Assembly (NCBI RefSeq): GCF_024323335.1
Contig: NC_066580.1
Location: 440,405,351 to 440,469,350 of the forward strand
Reading direction: 5' to 3'
Length of the DNA: 64,000 nucleotides
DNA from: Lathyrus oleraceus
Lineage: Eukaryota > Streptophyta > Magnoliopsida > Fabales > Fabaceae
The notes beneath the pieces are model-generated. The model made no database searches, was not told where the DNA came from, and saw only the letters and a program-made list of their open reading frames with translations. Both the position numbers and the translations under genes were made by a program. Positions 26,448 to 38,961 of the stretch are shown piece by piece (the stretch's first letter is position 1; every line of letters starts with the position of its first letter).

Positions 26448-27070
26448 CACGAGAACAAAGAGAGAGATAAGAGTGATGAAAAATATGACTTATACCAACA
26501 GAATGGTATCAAGGGAACCCACAAGTGGGTGGAACTTAGAATTAAAGAGTAAACAAGCATTTACCAGTATGTAGGCTAGCATGATTGCCACTATAGGGTA
26601 AAGCCAAAAACAAAGACTGAATCAAGTGTCTGGGTGCAGACCAAACAACTCTTGATTCTCAAGACGGACTGCACTACATCGTCCTAAAAGGGTATAGGCG
26701 GGGCCCAAGAGAAAGTATTAGTGTGTACAAGGAACATTGTATCACTGGATGGGGAACAAACAGTTTGAGATCAAAGAAGAAGAATATCTTGGATCCAAAA
26801 AGGAGATAGACTATGAATCGAAGAGCAAGGTAGGCGTTTACCAGTACGTGGGCTAGCATGGTTGCCGCTATAGGGTAAAGCCAAAAATAAAGGCTGAATT
26901 AAATGTTTGGGTGCCAACCAAACAACTCTCAATTGATGAGGTGGACTGCCGCTATATCGTCCTAATAGGATGTAGAAGGAGTCCAAAGAGAAGTATAGTA
27001 AATCTCAAAAAGATGGTATTGATTGAATGAATGAAGAATGATCGATTGATAAATAAGGTAGCTCACGAAG

Positions 27071-27152
27071 AAACTGGGTTCTCCTGCGTACGTATCCTTA
27101 TAGTGCAATAAGGAAATCAGAGCAATCGTATTTCAACCCACTAGGGTTGAAA
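27071..27152 (-). other. Multi-hairpin module, copy 2 (solo LTR B)
   Basis: H2 is TCCTTAT/ATAAGGA (27095-27101 with 27108-27114). The outer stem is TACG/CGTA (27089-27092 with 27127-27130). H3 is a 9-bp stem TTTCAACCC/GGGTTGAAA (27131-27139 with 27144-27152). Confidence 0.65.
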
Positions 27153-29775
27153 ACAAAATGATTAAGGAGGCAAGAAAAGATGATAGAGTGATTGAAAGAG
27201 TGGAATAGACTTGGTAGTTATTTAATAAGAATCACACTAAAGTCTATGAGTAAAGGTGAATACGATAAGCAACGGGCCAAACGTCCCGCACCCAAAGATA
27301 TCCATAATGAGTGTAGGAAAACTCCAATCTCATTCCTTCTTTACTACTTAAGCCTCGTGGCATGTAATTCTCATCTTAACTTCAATTTGAAAGAGGAGAA
27401 TCTTTGTTGTTGCTTCTTGTTTTGATGATGATGCAAACCTTATCAATCATTCGATTCAAATTGCACTAAAGTCTATGAATGGAGGTGAATACAATGAGCA
27501 CTGAGTCATTCATCCCATACCCAAAGATATTTAGAATGGGGGTAGGAATTCTCTAGTCCCATTCCTTCTCCATTTCTTAAGCCTCGTGTCGTACAACTTG
27601 AATCATAATTGATAAGTTGCTGATGTAGTCCTTGCTTGTTGTATTGCTTTGTAGAGAGAGAGAGAGGCTTGTTAATTGTATGGTTAGAATTGTGCTAAAG
27701 TCTATAAATAGACGAGAATACGATGAGCGCTGGGTCATTCGTCCCATACCCAAAGATATTCAGAATGGGGGTGGGAATTCTCCAGTCTCATTCCTTCTCT
27801 ATTACTTAAGGCTCATGCCACACAATTATGGCCTTGATTTAACAAGCTCTTTGAGTTTCCACCTTTGATGTGCCTGTATTATCCGCTGCTTGGTATGACT
27901 GAGGATGCCTTGAGAATCTGACTTGAGGCTTCGAGTTCCACAACTTAGAAGAAAAAGTCTTATTAAGTGACCAATGGTCTTTTGGTCACTCAATTTAGAC
28001 TGTGTGATCATATAAGTTCGAAGCATTCAATTGATCAAAATTTCTTTTGATCAATTTGAATCATGGGTTTGATTTGATTGGGAACCTAGGTTTAGAACCT
28101 AATCTAATGGTTAGGATTGTTCAAGGGATATACCTAAGGGAACATGTAATTGTTAAAACTTGATTAAAATTCTAATGTCAAATTCTAGTCCTAAGGGAGC
28201 ATGGTGTAGTTAGTCGTGGTTTGATTAACATTCTAAGCCTAAGGGATCATGCCTTAAAAATTTGATTAAACCTAGATCAAAATTCCTAAGGGAACGTGCA
28301 ATTGTATGGTGAAAAGGGCCAAATAACCCCTAAAGGATAAAATGGTCAATTCACAAAATACGATATTGAATTTTTAGCACAAATTAAGTTCTAGTTAAAA
28401 TTTAATTATAGCCTAAAATTGGTTTCCTAAAGCTTGACTCTAACCTAATTGTTTAGAAATTAACTAAGTTCTAAAATCAACTAAAATCTAATTAATCCTA
28501 GTTAATTATTTTACTATTCTAAAAATTAAAAACCTAATTATCTAATATCCTAATGGTTAAACTAACTAAAAGTCCTAATTAAGCCTCTAATTGATCCTAA
28601 AACTCTCTAAGTAGACTCAATCAATTTCAAAATCTAATTAAACTAATGGATTAATATTTCTAAGAAAAGACTATTAAACCAAACAACTTAATTCTAAAAA
28701 TCTACTCTCCTAATTAATCCCTAATATTCTAATTTATCTAGAATTCTAAATAACTAAAGTTTTACAAAAAAATCATGCTTAACTAATATAAACATTCTAA
28801 TTATCTTAACATGAATTAATCAAAAGTTAAACGGGTTAAAACCTGGAAATTGGGTATAGCAAGGTGCACTTGGGCTTATGATTGTTGGCCTACAAGAAGC
28901 TCCATTGACATGGCTTGTTGTATAGTAATGGAGATGGATGGATTGATAAAGGGGGTAAGAAAATAAGGCCCAAGCTTGCAGCCAATGACCCGGGTCTCCC
29001 ATGTCCGAAGCCGTATCCACACACTAAGTTCCTAGGTCAGATGACTTCACTCCCTCACGTCCAAAACGCTCTGACACGCTCCGATCAAACGATGGCTCCA
29101 CCATGGGTTTCCACTGAGGACGTGATTCTCCTTTGTCTTCATCACTTTGCGCGCAACCACACCGACCGCCATGGAAAGATTTGAGAGCTCATTTTCACCA
29201 TATCACGAAGAATCAAGAACAAATCCAATCCGTATTCAAATTTTCCACAACAAACACGATGGCTTAAGCAACACGCTTATTCGATCTTTGTTCTTCTGCT
29301 CTCCTCGCGTCATTGTGGTAGAAGACGAAGAAGACGATCCGCGTTCGCTCGTAACGTCGGGGATGGAATTCGACATTCCCTCGTATGTGTGGCATTGCAG
29401 ATTGAGGATACGAGGACGAGTCGTAGTCTTTTCGATTGAACCGCGACGACCAAGGTAAAGTCTCCAATTGAGAGGTTAACTTCTATGATTCTGTTTCCAA
29501 TTTCCTTGAAGATTCTTTGTCTTCTCTTCTGTGTTTTTGGTTTGTATCTGCTGGTTTCCTTCTTCTTCACTATTTGGATTTTGTCGTGTTTCTGACTGCT
29601 TAGAGTTTCTGCAGATTCGATGAGGTTGAAGGTTGATTTTTTTGATAGTGGAGATTGAAGCTTCTTGGTTGTGAAGAATGATGCAGCTTTTGGTTGAAGA
29701 AGAAAATTGGAGCTTTTGGTTGAACCAGGTGAAAGAATCAAAACTCTGTTGAAGATGATGGTATAGGTTGAAGAT

Positions 29776-29905
29776 GAAGGCTGAATCGGATTTCAGGTGT
29801 GAAGAAGAAGAAGAAATCAAGGGTGAATTGAATTTCAGATGTGAAGAAGAAGAAGAAATGAAGGTTGAATTGAATTTCAGATGTGAAGAAGAATAACTCA
29901 AGGGT
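29776..29905. repeat. 42-bp tandem repeat, about three copies
   Basis: Units of the form TTTCAG(A/G)TGTGAAGAAG...GGTGAATTG inside solo LTR B. Because 42 is a multiple of three, the repeat keeps a Ser-rich frame open on the minus strand. I read no function into this. Confidence 0.7.
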
Positions 29906-32900
29906 GAATTTGAGGTATTCTTTATAGAACCCAGAATCGGTTAGAATTCACTCGAAATTACAGTTAAATTCACATGAAACTCAAAAGTTGGTTTGAAATT
30001 CTTGTGAAAAAATCAATTGAAAAAACTGTTATGAGTTTGTTATTTTCCTTTTATACCAACCTGTTCTAGAATTAACCAAGTGAATTTTACGGTTAGAAAA
30101 CAATTAGGTTGTTAGGGCCCGTTGGAAACTAGTTATGAATTTGAAACAAACTGTTAGTTTTGAAGAGTAAAGTTAGTTCAACGAGGTGTTAGTGTTAAAT
30201 CTGTTAGAATTTAGTTACAAGATATTCAATTGATCTCTTATTCAAAGCTATAAGAGAATGGTTTATGTTAGTTTGAGATTCGGATTGAAATTACTAAAGT
30301 TAAATGAAACGAATTTGTTCTGCATTCGAAATGGTTAGATAAACTTCTGAAATTGTCATCATGCTGGTTTGATTGATATTTGCTTGACATAATAATAGGA
30401 ATTGTGATTTGAGTTAATGCAGAATTCCATTTAGCCTATGCTTCTCTTTTGGCTTATTAAATTGTTAAGGAACGCTACAGGTTTGACGACATGACAGAAC
30501 AGGTTCCAACATAGGAGAAACACAATTAAGTATGTGAACCGGGATAAGACAAAGCAGGTCAGTGCCACCGTCAGACTGTCATCATGGATTCACCAATTTC
30601 TTCTCGAAGATACATGCACTGATTTGGGGAGGGCTTTGTAATTTGTTTTTTCTTTTATATAGTGCCGAACTCTTATGAACTTGTAACTCAAAATGTAATG
30701 CGAACCAACACTTTTTTCAATTCAAATGCATATGTACCTGCCAAAATTCCCAGACTCAATGTAATGCAAACCAATGTTTTTTTTTCAAATGCATTATGGA
30801 TATAATAGGATTAAAACAAAATTCCAAGTCTTATATGTTTCAAGTTAAATTCCAAGTACATTTGGTCCTTATAGTGGAAAAGCCTTTTGAAGAAAGTGAT
30901 GATAGCATGTTTCGAAGCAAATGCAAATGGCCATTAACCATAAGTAAGATGATAGGCTTAAAATAGTTAAAACTTATTCAATCGTAGGTCACAAATAAAT
31001 TTCCTTGTAGTTTTATATTGTAGTTTTATATGCCTGTGGTATGGACATTGTAATATGCTATCGTATGGAATGAAACGAAAGCTTCTTGCATAAGAAGGTC
31101 CTTGTGTTTTAATGGCACAAATCCTAATTTCACCTGCAAGCCTTTTTCCTTCAGAAATCAAGTAAAAACTTTTGAAACCATGATTTATAATTAATGAACT
31201 ATGAGTTAAACATAAAGACTTGAATAATAAAGCTATGAACCAAATGAGGCATCACTCAAGTGAATGGGAGGACGCAAGATCAATAGATGAACTTGACGAT
31301 GATTCTGATGGTAATGACCAGTCAAATCTTTCCACGAACTAGAGTTTCACACCAATGATCAAAAGAAACCATTGTTAGGGTTTCAAACTTAATGCAAGTC
31401 ACATGATCCATGAGCCTCTTAACTATTCCTGCTTAGGGTTTTAACCCAAGCTCAACGCTCCATAGGCAAAATCTCCAACCATGGGCCAACCATTAGGGTT
31501 TGGATTCCTTGAATAATACCAAAGTGGAACCTTGAATTCAGACTCCGAAGAGGTCCAACCACTAGGGTTTTTCATCCCTGCCAAAAACCTTAGCTTTGAA
31601 AGCTGAGAACTTTGAATCCATAACGATCAGCCACTAGATATGAATAAAGGATTGATGCCTATGATTGAAGCATGGGGGTATGTCAATGATTCTCAAGTTA
31701 GGGATTAAATGAAAAAAAATAAAAAGGGGAGGGAAAATTTTGGGGTACAACAGGATGTCCTGGGCATATCCAAACTGGAACATACACCTATCCGGTAAGT
31801 ATCTAGCCACTAACATTTGTCATCGCAGATAAGCAGAAAAAAATAAAGTGTCATCGAACTCATGATGCACTCTATGGTCTGCGTAGGGTGTCCAAGTGAC
31901 ATCATCTATATTTAGTACATAAATCCTCCTCATGTAATAAGCAACACCTTCAGGGTTTGCATGCTTGCCCCTCCATCTCTTAGCTCGTGGGGACTTAGCA
32001 GTGGTAGGAACATACTGCCTATCATAAATGAACGGGAAATACTCATATATCCAGCACTACACAACAACAAAGACTCGGATAACCAGAAAAATATCATAAA
32101 AATAACTAAAATAATAAGAAATAATAATTTGGTTATACCTAAAATAGACTCATATAACTGGAAATTTGTCTGGTCTAAAAAATAATCACCTCTCTAAGCG
32201 TAACATATAGAACAATCAATGCAACACACCCCAAGCCCAGCTGCAATGCTCAAGGCGAGTAAATAACCACATGTACTTCACATCAATATATACATGATAC
32301 TTATCCGCTAAGATAGTACATCCTAAAAGATGTAACATGTATACCCTAACGACTTCCTCACACATACCCTGATGCACTAGATGGCCATACCTCCCGCGCA
32401 GCCAAGATAGGTGAAAGTGAACACTCTTTATATACCTAAACTTATCTACCACCTGCTCCTCAGTAACTCCTAAGTGATGTACATCATTCATACGTGCGAT
32501 CTCTTGACTAATGATATGAGTGTTGAAAAAACTACCTGCCAGTGGAATATGGAATAGACAGGAGACATCATCTAAAATAATAGACATCTCACCAAATGGG
32601 AGATGGAAGGAATATGTATCCTTGTACCATCGCTCAATAAAGGTTGTCAATATCTGAGCGTCGAACATGGTCAACAAATAGTCCACCAGTGGAAGAAGGC
32701 CACATTCCTCAACAATCGCTTTCACCTCTTATGGCATTACGACATCTGAGAACTTTTTTAGCTTCAACCCATGGGTGGGCACCTTCAGTGGGATTTGGTT
32801 ATGTAACAAACAAAGTAAAAAAAGAATTAGTTAATTTCAAAGTATCAATAATAAATAAAGTCACATCATCAACATATCATATACACACCTCTCCGTGCCA

Positions 32901-33212
32901 TAATCTAAATGCCACATGATCCACATATCCAGTGAGCACAAAACGATCATTGGGCTCACCAGGAAACCTTACATCTGTGTGTACAAATGGCTCTCTCGAA
33001 GTTGAAGCAGTGACCTCTATCTTAATAGGAGGAGTAACATTCATATCATCCGTAGAAGGCACGTCAGTAGGATGGGGTATGAAGCTAGCGGAAATATACC
33101 CGAACGTATCTCACGCTCGAACATACAACAGAGTCGCCATCAAACTTTATTTATCCCCAAAGGGAAGGGAAAACAACGATAAAACCCGGGGGAAAGAGAT
33201 ATGCTGGATAAG

Positions 33213-34925
33213 TGTTGATTCCTTAGGATTGGCAGTAATTTTAGAAAACAAATAATGTAATCATCTCTGTTGTTTTAATATGTTGGGTTGAAGAAATTCA
33301 ACATCTGGACCAACATGTCATGTACGATGTCACGACATCAGGTCTGTGACATCGCACATGTGTAGGAAACTGAATTAATTAATTCAGTATATGTCATGGG
33401 ATCAGCAAGGATATCTGGTGAATATCCTAACTCCCATGTGGAGGTCTTGAAGACTAAATCAGAATATATATAGGCTCTAAACATGGAGATATATATGGAG
33501 AGAGTTTAGGAACTTGAAGACCTTGTTTGTAGCAGAATTTTTCTGCTGAAGTTGCAACAACAAAGAACAAGTCTGCTGCAATCTTCTGAAGGCCCAAATC
33601 CAGTTGGGTGATTAGGTTATAAATAGCTGATTGTAATCTAGTTTTTGTAAGCCTCTTAGAATGAATTTTTAGGGGTGTGTGTAAGGTAAACCTCCCAATC
33701 TGTGGGAAGGTTACCATGTGTTTCTCAGTGGTAAACCTGAGAGTGTTTGTTACTCAAAGCCTGTAGGCAAGAGTAATTATGTTCTTGAATGAAGCTGTGA
33801 AGCAAGTTCAAGGTGTTTGCACATTACATTGTATTTGTAGTGATAGGAATGGAAACTGGAGGTTTCTATCTAGGAGTTCCTAGGTATAGATTGCATTGGG
33901 TAGGGATTAAGTGATGAGTTGTAAACGGGGGAGTTTAACTCTGAATTGATACTACTAATAGTGGATCTTCTTCCTGGCTTGGTAGCCCCCAGATGTAGGT
34001 CATGTTGGACTGAACTGGGTTAACAATTTCCTGTGTTTGTTTTCCTTCTGTATGATATAATCATGTCTGCCATAACTAAGCATGTATTCCAGTCTGTTCA
34101 TCAAGATAATAGCAGACCTGATACATAGCCTTCTGTTGGAATGTCAATCAGAATGTTTTGACATTCATCAACAACAGCACATACTGTTTAATAAGCTGAT
34201 GAATTCAGTTCAGTATGTAGTGAAGTCTGGAGTTCAAAAGCACACCAGACCTGGCCAAAAAGGATCTTTGTGAAACTGTCAAACTGGATGCCTTGACAGT
34301 TCTTCCTGTAAGCTGATACTGAAGTAGAGACTGGTTGGTCTTTTACAGTACAGCAAATTTAGCACAGTCTGTTTTCAGGAACCAAACAGACTTAGCATAT
34401 GGTTCTGGACTTGGATGTCAAACGGAATGTTGTGACATTCACTCATGACTGCATATGCTAAATTGTTGGATGATTAGTTTTCTGTTTCAGGATTTTTCTC
34501 AGGCTATTCACCAGCTGATCTAAAATCTAGGAAACTAACAACTAAGCTACAATTAATGAACCTGACAAATAATCTATTTGTTGGCTCCTTAATAAGTGAA
34601 GATTAGTTTAACTTGTTACAACCTTTAATTTAGGAAATACAAGTACATGACCAACAAACTGGAACAATGTAACAGATATTGTTCAAAACAGGATTGAGAC
34701 ATCGTGCTGATATCTGTGTAGGAAAACAACAGAAGTGAAGGTTATGGTGCACTTAACTAAGGGTTCCTCCTTTCTAGGATGACATAGAAGGAGAGGTCGT
34801 GACACTGTGAAAAGGTGCAAATTAGTACAGAGTGTAATAACTGTCTTGCTGTAATAGGTACAATGTTAGATCAGATGTCGTGACTTGAAGTAGAACATCT
34901 GAATACTGACTACGCCAGAATTTCA
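33213..34925 (+). repeat. Copia 5' LTR
   Basis: 1713 bp, TGTTGATTCC to GAATTTCA. It is the same length as the 3' LTR and differs at about four positions that I could spot. Confidence 0.92.
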
Positions 34926-34927
34926 AA

Positions 34928-34939
34928 TGGTATCAGAGC
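34928..34939 (+). other. Copia primer-binding site
   Basis: TGGTATCAGAGC begins two bases after the LTR end and is complementary to the initiator-Met tRNA 3' end. Confidence 0.9.
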
Positions 34940-37900
34940 AGGCATCCTGTTCTGTCTCTGGATGAGATCCATGGGTGATACTTTCTGGTAGCTGGCAAGG
35001 AGTTATGTTAGTACTGATGCTGGAACCTGTGTAAGGTTCTGTAATTCCCTGAATGGTCCCTTGAAGTAGGTGGATGGACTGTTCATGACAGGAATGGTGT
35101 GTACCTGTCTCTAGAGGTTGGCTATTGGCCTGTGTGTGGGACAGCTGTGCCAGTATTAAAACACATTCAAACCTGGTATGGTCTTGGAGGCCAATCTGGT
35201 GAAGTGTGTGTTCATAGGTTGAGTTGTATTATGATTTCCGCTGCATAATACATGGCAAAACTCAAACTCTGATGTAGTTTCCCCTCATGTGGATGAAAGG
35301 CTGCTGTGTTCAAGATCTCATCATAATCTACTGAAGATGTCAAAGATACTTGAGTCCCCTCAAGTCCACTCATCATGACGTTCTCACTTCAGGATGGTAA
35401 GAGTCACTTAATCACTGATTCTCTTACTCTCTTGAGTAGTGTATATGAAGACCTTGAAGACCTTCAAGGAAGGTTTGTTCTAAGGAGGTGGAACCAATGT
35501 TCTATGTGATGTTAGAACATGTTGTTCAACAAGTATGCAGCTACTGGTTGAAGAGCAGATGGTTTTAGGGTTCAAACAAAGGGATAATTCTGTTTGGAAC
35601 CTACTCCTGACCTGGAAGAGGAGACATCTGTGTGTGCTAAGTTGACAAGAGCAGGGTCAACTGGGTGTGTGCTCAAGAAGGTCATCCCTAGAAGTTGAGC
35701 TGGTTGAGATGTGACATTGTGCAAACTCCTGCTGTTTGGCATTCTCCTGCAGTTTGATCAGGATTGGATAGTTGTTCCCTGAAGAACTATGGTGTGTTGG
35801 AAGACAAGTCCCCTGGATGTTAGCAGTCAATAATGGGGTAACCTGAGTGTTGTATCATCTATGAGGATTGGAACCATGAATCAGGTTATTCAAACACCAC
35901 GTGCAGAAGTGGCAGTTCTGTCAAGGAGTAAGAATATGAAGATTCAGAGGTTGGTTGAAGTAGTATGCCCTGGCAATGCATAACTACTATCGACTGGTTT
36001 TGTGTGTCTCACTAGTACTTATGGTCAGCTGGAGTCTGATTGGAGGAGTTAGTTGTCACTGGTAGGGATAGTGTATATCATGTTGAGACATATGTGTACA
36101 ATGCATGGATATTGGTGTGGAGTATCCATGATTGTTAAGTTGAGGGGGAGTTTTGGTTAACCTCCTCAAGTCTGGTCAGCCTAGGGTCTGGTTGGCTGTT
36201 GACCTGTGTCACATGGGTTCTGGTGGTTGTGTGACACATTTGCAAGGAAGAATTCATCTCTCTCATTCCTAAGGGTGAATTTAATCTGGGAAGACTTTCA
36301 AAATTGTCTAGGTGCTTGCAAGCAGAAGATGTTGACACAAGAAGAGTACTTTCAAAGTATTCTTATGGTGAAAGTATCTGAAGGGATGATTGGGAAAGGA
36401 TTTAAGATCAATGTTTACTTGTGCCAAGTGCAAGTGTTTAATTGATTATCCTTGGAGCTCAAGATAACTGATGTTCTCAAAGATGTTGGAACATCACTTC
36501 TTCAAAACCCTGTGCAGAATCACAGGAAGGACAGTACATTGGCTTATGATCTATCTCTTTGGTGGCAGCAAAAGCACATGATCTCAGAAAAGGTTTCCTG
36601 GCAAGAAACATGTTCAGCCTTGGTATGTATAAAAAGAAGAAGACATCATAGTCTTGATGGTGGTTACTTGGATCAGTTTATTTCTAATCTAGGTAAGGAA
36701 GTGCATTAGCTTATGCACACTGTGAAGTCAAGAACAAGTGGCAGCAGTCTTGACATCATGGAAACAGCCTTGCCTTAGGATGTGGAATCCTTGGTAGAGC
36801 TGAAGGGTTAGTTTCTAACTGGTCCTTCTGAAGACTCATACATCAGAGTGTCTGATGTCTTTGGAGAAGAAGCAGGGATTCATCAAGGTGTAAGCTTGGA
36901 TGACTTAACTGCAAACCTGCAGGATGGAGGTTGTTTACTCAAACTTGGTTCCACAATCAAGTCTATGAGAACATTGAACTCTTGTTCTGTGAAGGGAGGA
37001 AGTTCTTTCAAGTGGCAGAAGAAGGAGCTGAATTCAACAGCTGGATGTCAAAACACAATGTTGTGACATTTGGTTCAACATCAGATTCTTAGTTGGTGAA
37101 GTGGCACATCAACTTGAGATAGAAAGGTCTACAGGGTTGTAGATTGGATACTTCAAAAAGCTTGAAGTTCAAGTCTCACTTGGAAGGTCAGAATATCTTT
37201 GGGAGAAGTCTGATAAACTTGGGAAGGTCAAAAAGCAGCATTTGACCTTTTCATATGAGGATTCATGAAGGAGGTAATCAACCAGTGGCAGTTGGTCTAT
37301 CTCAGAAGTGAGTTCGAAGAATCAAGATAATCAACATAAGGCAGCTGGTTATTCTTGAGGAAAGTCTGAGACAAACTACTTTTGAGCAGAAAAGTAGCAA
37401 GTTGAAGACTAAAGGAGGTGTTTTCTATTCATCCCTTGGAGCTTGTGGTAGGAGTTCTGAGTCATCTATGGAAGATTATCTCATGTAATGGGATGAAAAG
37501 GTGTATGTCCCAACTTATGTTTGGGGTCTTCTTGATCAAGCTGGCGACTCAGTGATATTTGAAGACTATCAGATGGTGTTCCCTGTTATGTGTGAAGGAT
37601 GTCCTAACGAATGTTAGAACATTTTGTGAAATGGCTTTCTGTTCTGGTTAGAAGAGAGATTGACACAGAGTGTGGATGTGTTCAACCAAGAGGGTTGAAC
37701 AGAGGGTGCGCTCTTGAAGACATGAAGATGAGTCTTATGTTTTCCATTCATCAAGTGGGTTGAGTTCTTTTTGAATCAGGGAGAAGGTGAAGGTCCAACC
37801 ATGTTGGATATGTGTGACCTCCAAGAGAGTAGGTTGTCCATGACAGGGGGAGTTGTGCCTTTGTGCTGCAGCAATCACCAAGCTTGTGGTCTATGTGCTC

Positions 37901-38947
37901 TCAGATGACTAGATAGTTATCAGGATGCTGTGATGTATGTCAAGGCTGAGTGAGCAGAAGAATGTCTGACCGGATGTCATGACATTACCCTGGACATTGC
38001 TGTCAATTCCTTCTGAATCTTAAAGGCATTAGGAATTATGAGGGTGATGTGGCTAAGTCTGATAAACCAGAATAAGCCTGATGGCTACAGCTGTGTGGTA
38101 CAGGGGGAGTAACCATCAACAGAGTGTGAAAAGTTGGCTGTAGCAGTGCTAGGTGTCAAGTCTCTACTGGAGGTATGACAGAGGTCTTGTTGAATACTGG
38201 CTGAATGCAGGAATGTTAAGACATCGAGTGCAACGTGTCTGACTGCATATATGGAATGGTCTCCATGCACTGGAACGGCTGTTTTGGAAAAGAAACAATC
38301 AAGAGCTATAAAAGGTATTCAAAGATAGTCTGAGATTTTGTTGGTGAGTCTCTGACTGTTTCTCAGCAAAAATAAATGCATCTTGACCAAGCATTTATTT
38401 CTACCGGAAATTCCTAGGCACGGGCTGGACTATTTAAAGGATGCAATAGCCCTCTTCCTCTCACAAGAAAAACACTCCATTCTCAGAATCATGGGGTATG
38501 TTAAGGTTTGGGCAAGCTGCGCCTGGATCTGGTTTTGTGAAGGGTTCCTTTACAAATGTTTAGCTAAAAAGGGGGAGAGAAATACAGTCCTAGGGCTGAG
38601 AATGTACCAGAAGAAAGCCAACTGTGGATGTGGCAGCAAACAGAAGTTGGCATTAGGCACAAAATCCACCAACTGGGATTTCCACTTGTGTCCTGTGATC
38701 TGAGTTAAGAAGACAGTTGTGCCTTGTGATCTGAGTTACATTGTCTATGTACTCAGCATTACATACTCTTCAGGAAGCTCTCCGGTTGAGGGGAAGGGTT
38801 CTGGAACAACTGAGTCTTGTCCCTCTTCTTCCCCATGTACACCAACTTTGGTGTTTGTGGTGGTGGAGCCAGTGACGGAGATGAAGAGCATTCCCAAATT
38901 GGGATGTGTTGTCCAGTGTATTGTTTATTTGTTTTAGCTAAAATTTG
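34940..38947 (+). other. Copia internal region without coding capacity
   Basis: About 4.0 kb with only short frames (for example 36452-36709 and 38383-38703), none with recognisable domains. Imperfect inverted repeats built on ATGTC/GACAT recur (35508, 37046, 37608, 37973, 38214). A PPT-like AAAGGGGGAGAG occurs near 38568, about 380 bp before the real tract. Consistent with a large retrotransposon derivative. Confidence 0.7.
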
Positions 38948-38961
38948 CCAAAGGGGGAGAT
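38948..38961 (+). other. Copia polypurine tract
   Basis: GCCAAAGGGGGAGAT leads directly into the 3' LTR start TGTTGATTCC. Confidence 0.85.

Larger units (their letters stand above)
26072..31752 (-). repeat. Solo LTR of Ogre-like family B
   Basis: Starts TGAAGCTAGCGG and ends GGTACAACA, 5681 bp, flanked by GGATG (26067-26071 and 31753-31757). Excising it restores the PMD reading (GYAQDI into PRTISSIPYEGID). Its left part resembles family A in layout: a GTCGGTTATGCAA...GTATTAGCACCCC block shared with GTCGGTTACGCGA...GTATTAGCACCCC, and the hairpin modules. The sequence is otherwise very different. The right two thirds is AT-rich; an open frame at 29147-29458 (+) lacks recognisable domains. Element sense is minus. 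Confidence 0.88.
25750..33062 (-). pseudogene. Plant mobile domain (MAIN-like) pseudogene 2
   Basis: Exon 1 starts at 33062 (MPSTDDMNVTPPIKIEV), includes FVLTGYVDHVAFRLWHGE and ends at a GT donor at 32889. Exon 2 resumes at 32782 (VPTHGLKLKKFSDVVMP) and, after one TAA, runs open as IVEECGLLPLVDYLLTMFDA, then SFHLPFGEMSIILDDVSCLF, the PMD core. The next exon is readable near 32055-31753 (YEYFPFIYDRQYVPTTAKSP, then KRWRGKHANPEGVAYYMRRI and FQFGYAQDI). A solo LTR interrupts it; the reading continues left of it to a stop at 25750. I see only about three in-frame stops, so the gene was lost fairly recently. PMD proteins act with PP7-like phosphatases in silencing; transposon-borne copies are common. 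Confidence 0.8.

Noticed and set aside
29147..29458. Possible host gene in the GC-richer part of solo LTR B
   Set aside because: It lies inside LTR boundaries proven by a target-site duplication, overlaps other short frames and has no domain.
34928..34939. Possible tRNA genes at TGGTATCAGAGC and TGGCGACTCTGCTGGGGA
   Set aside because: These are primer-binding sites next to LTR ends; no cloverleaf or internal promoter boxes surround them.
38560..38580. AAAGGGGGAGAG near 38568 as the end of a second nested copia element
   Set aside because: No LTR start follows it; the true PPT and LTR start are at 38948-38962.
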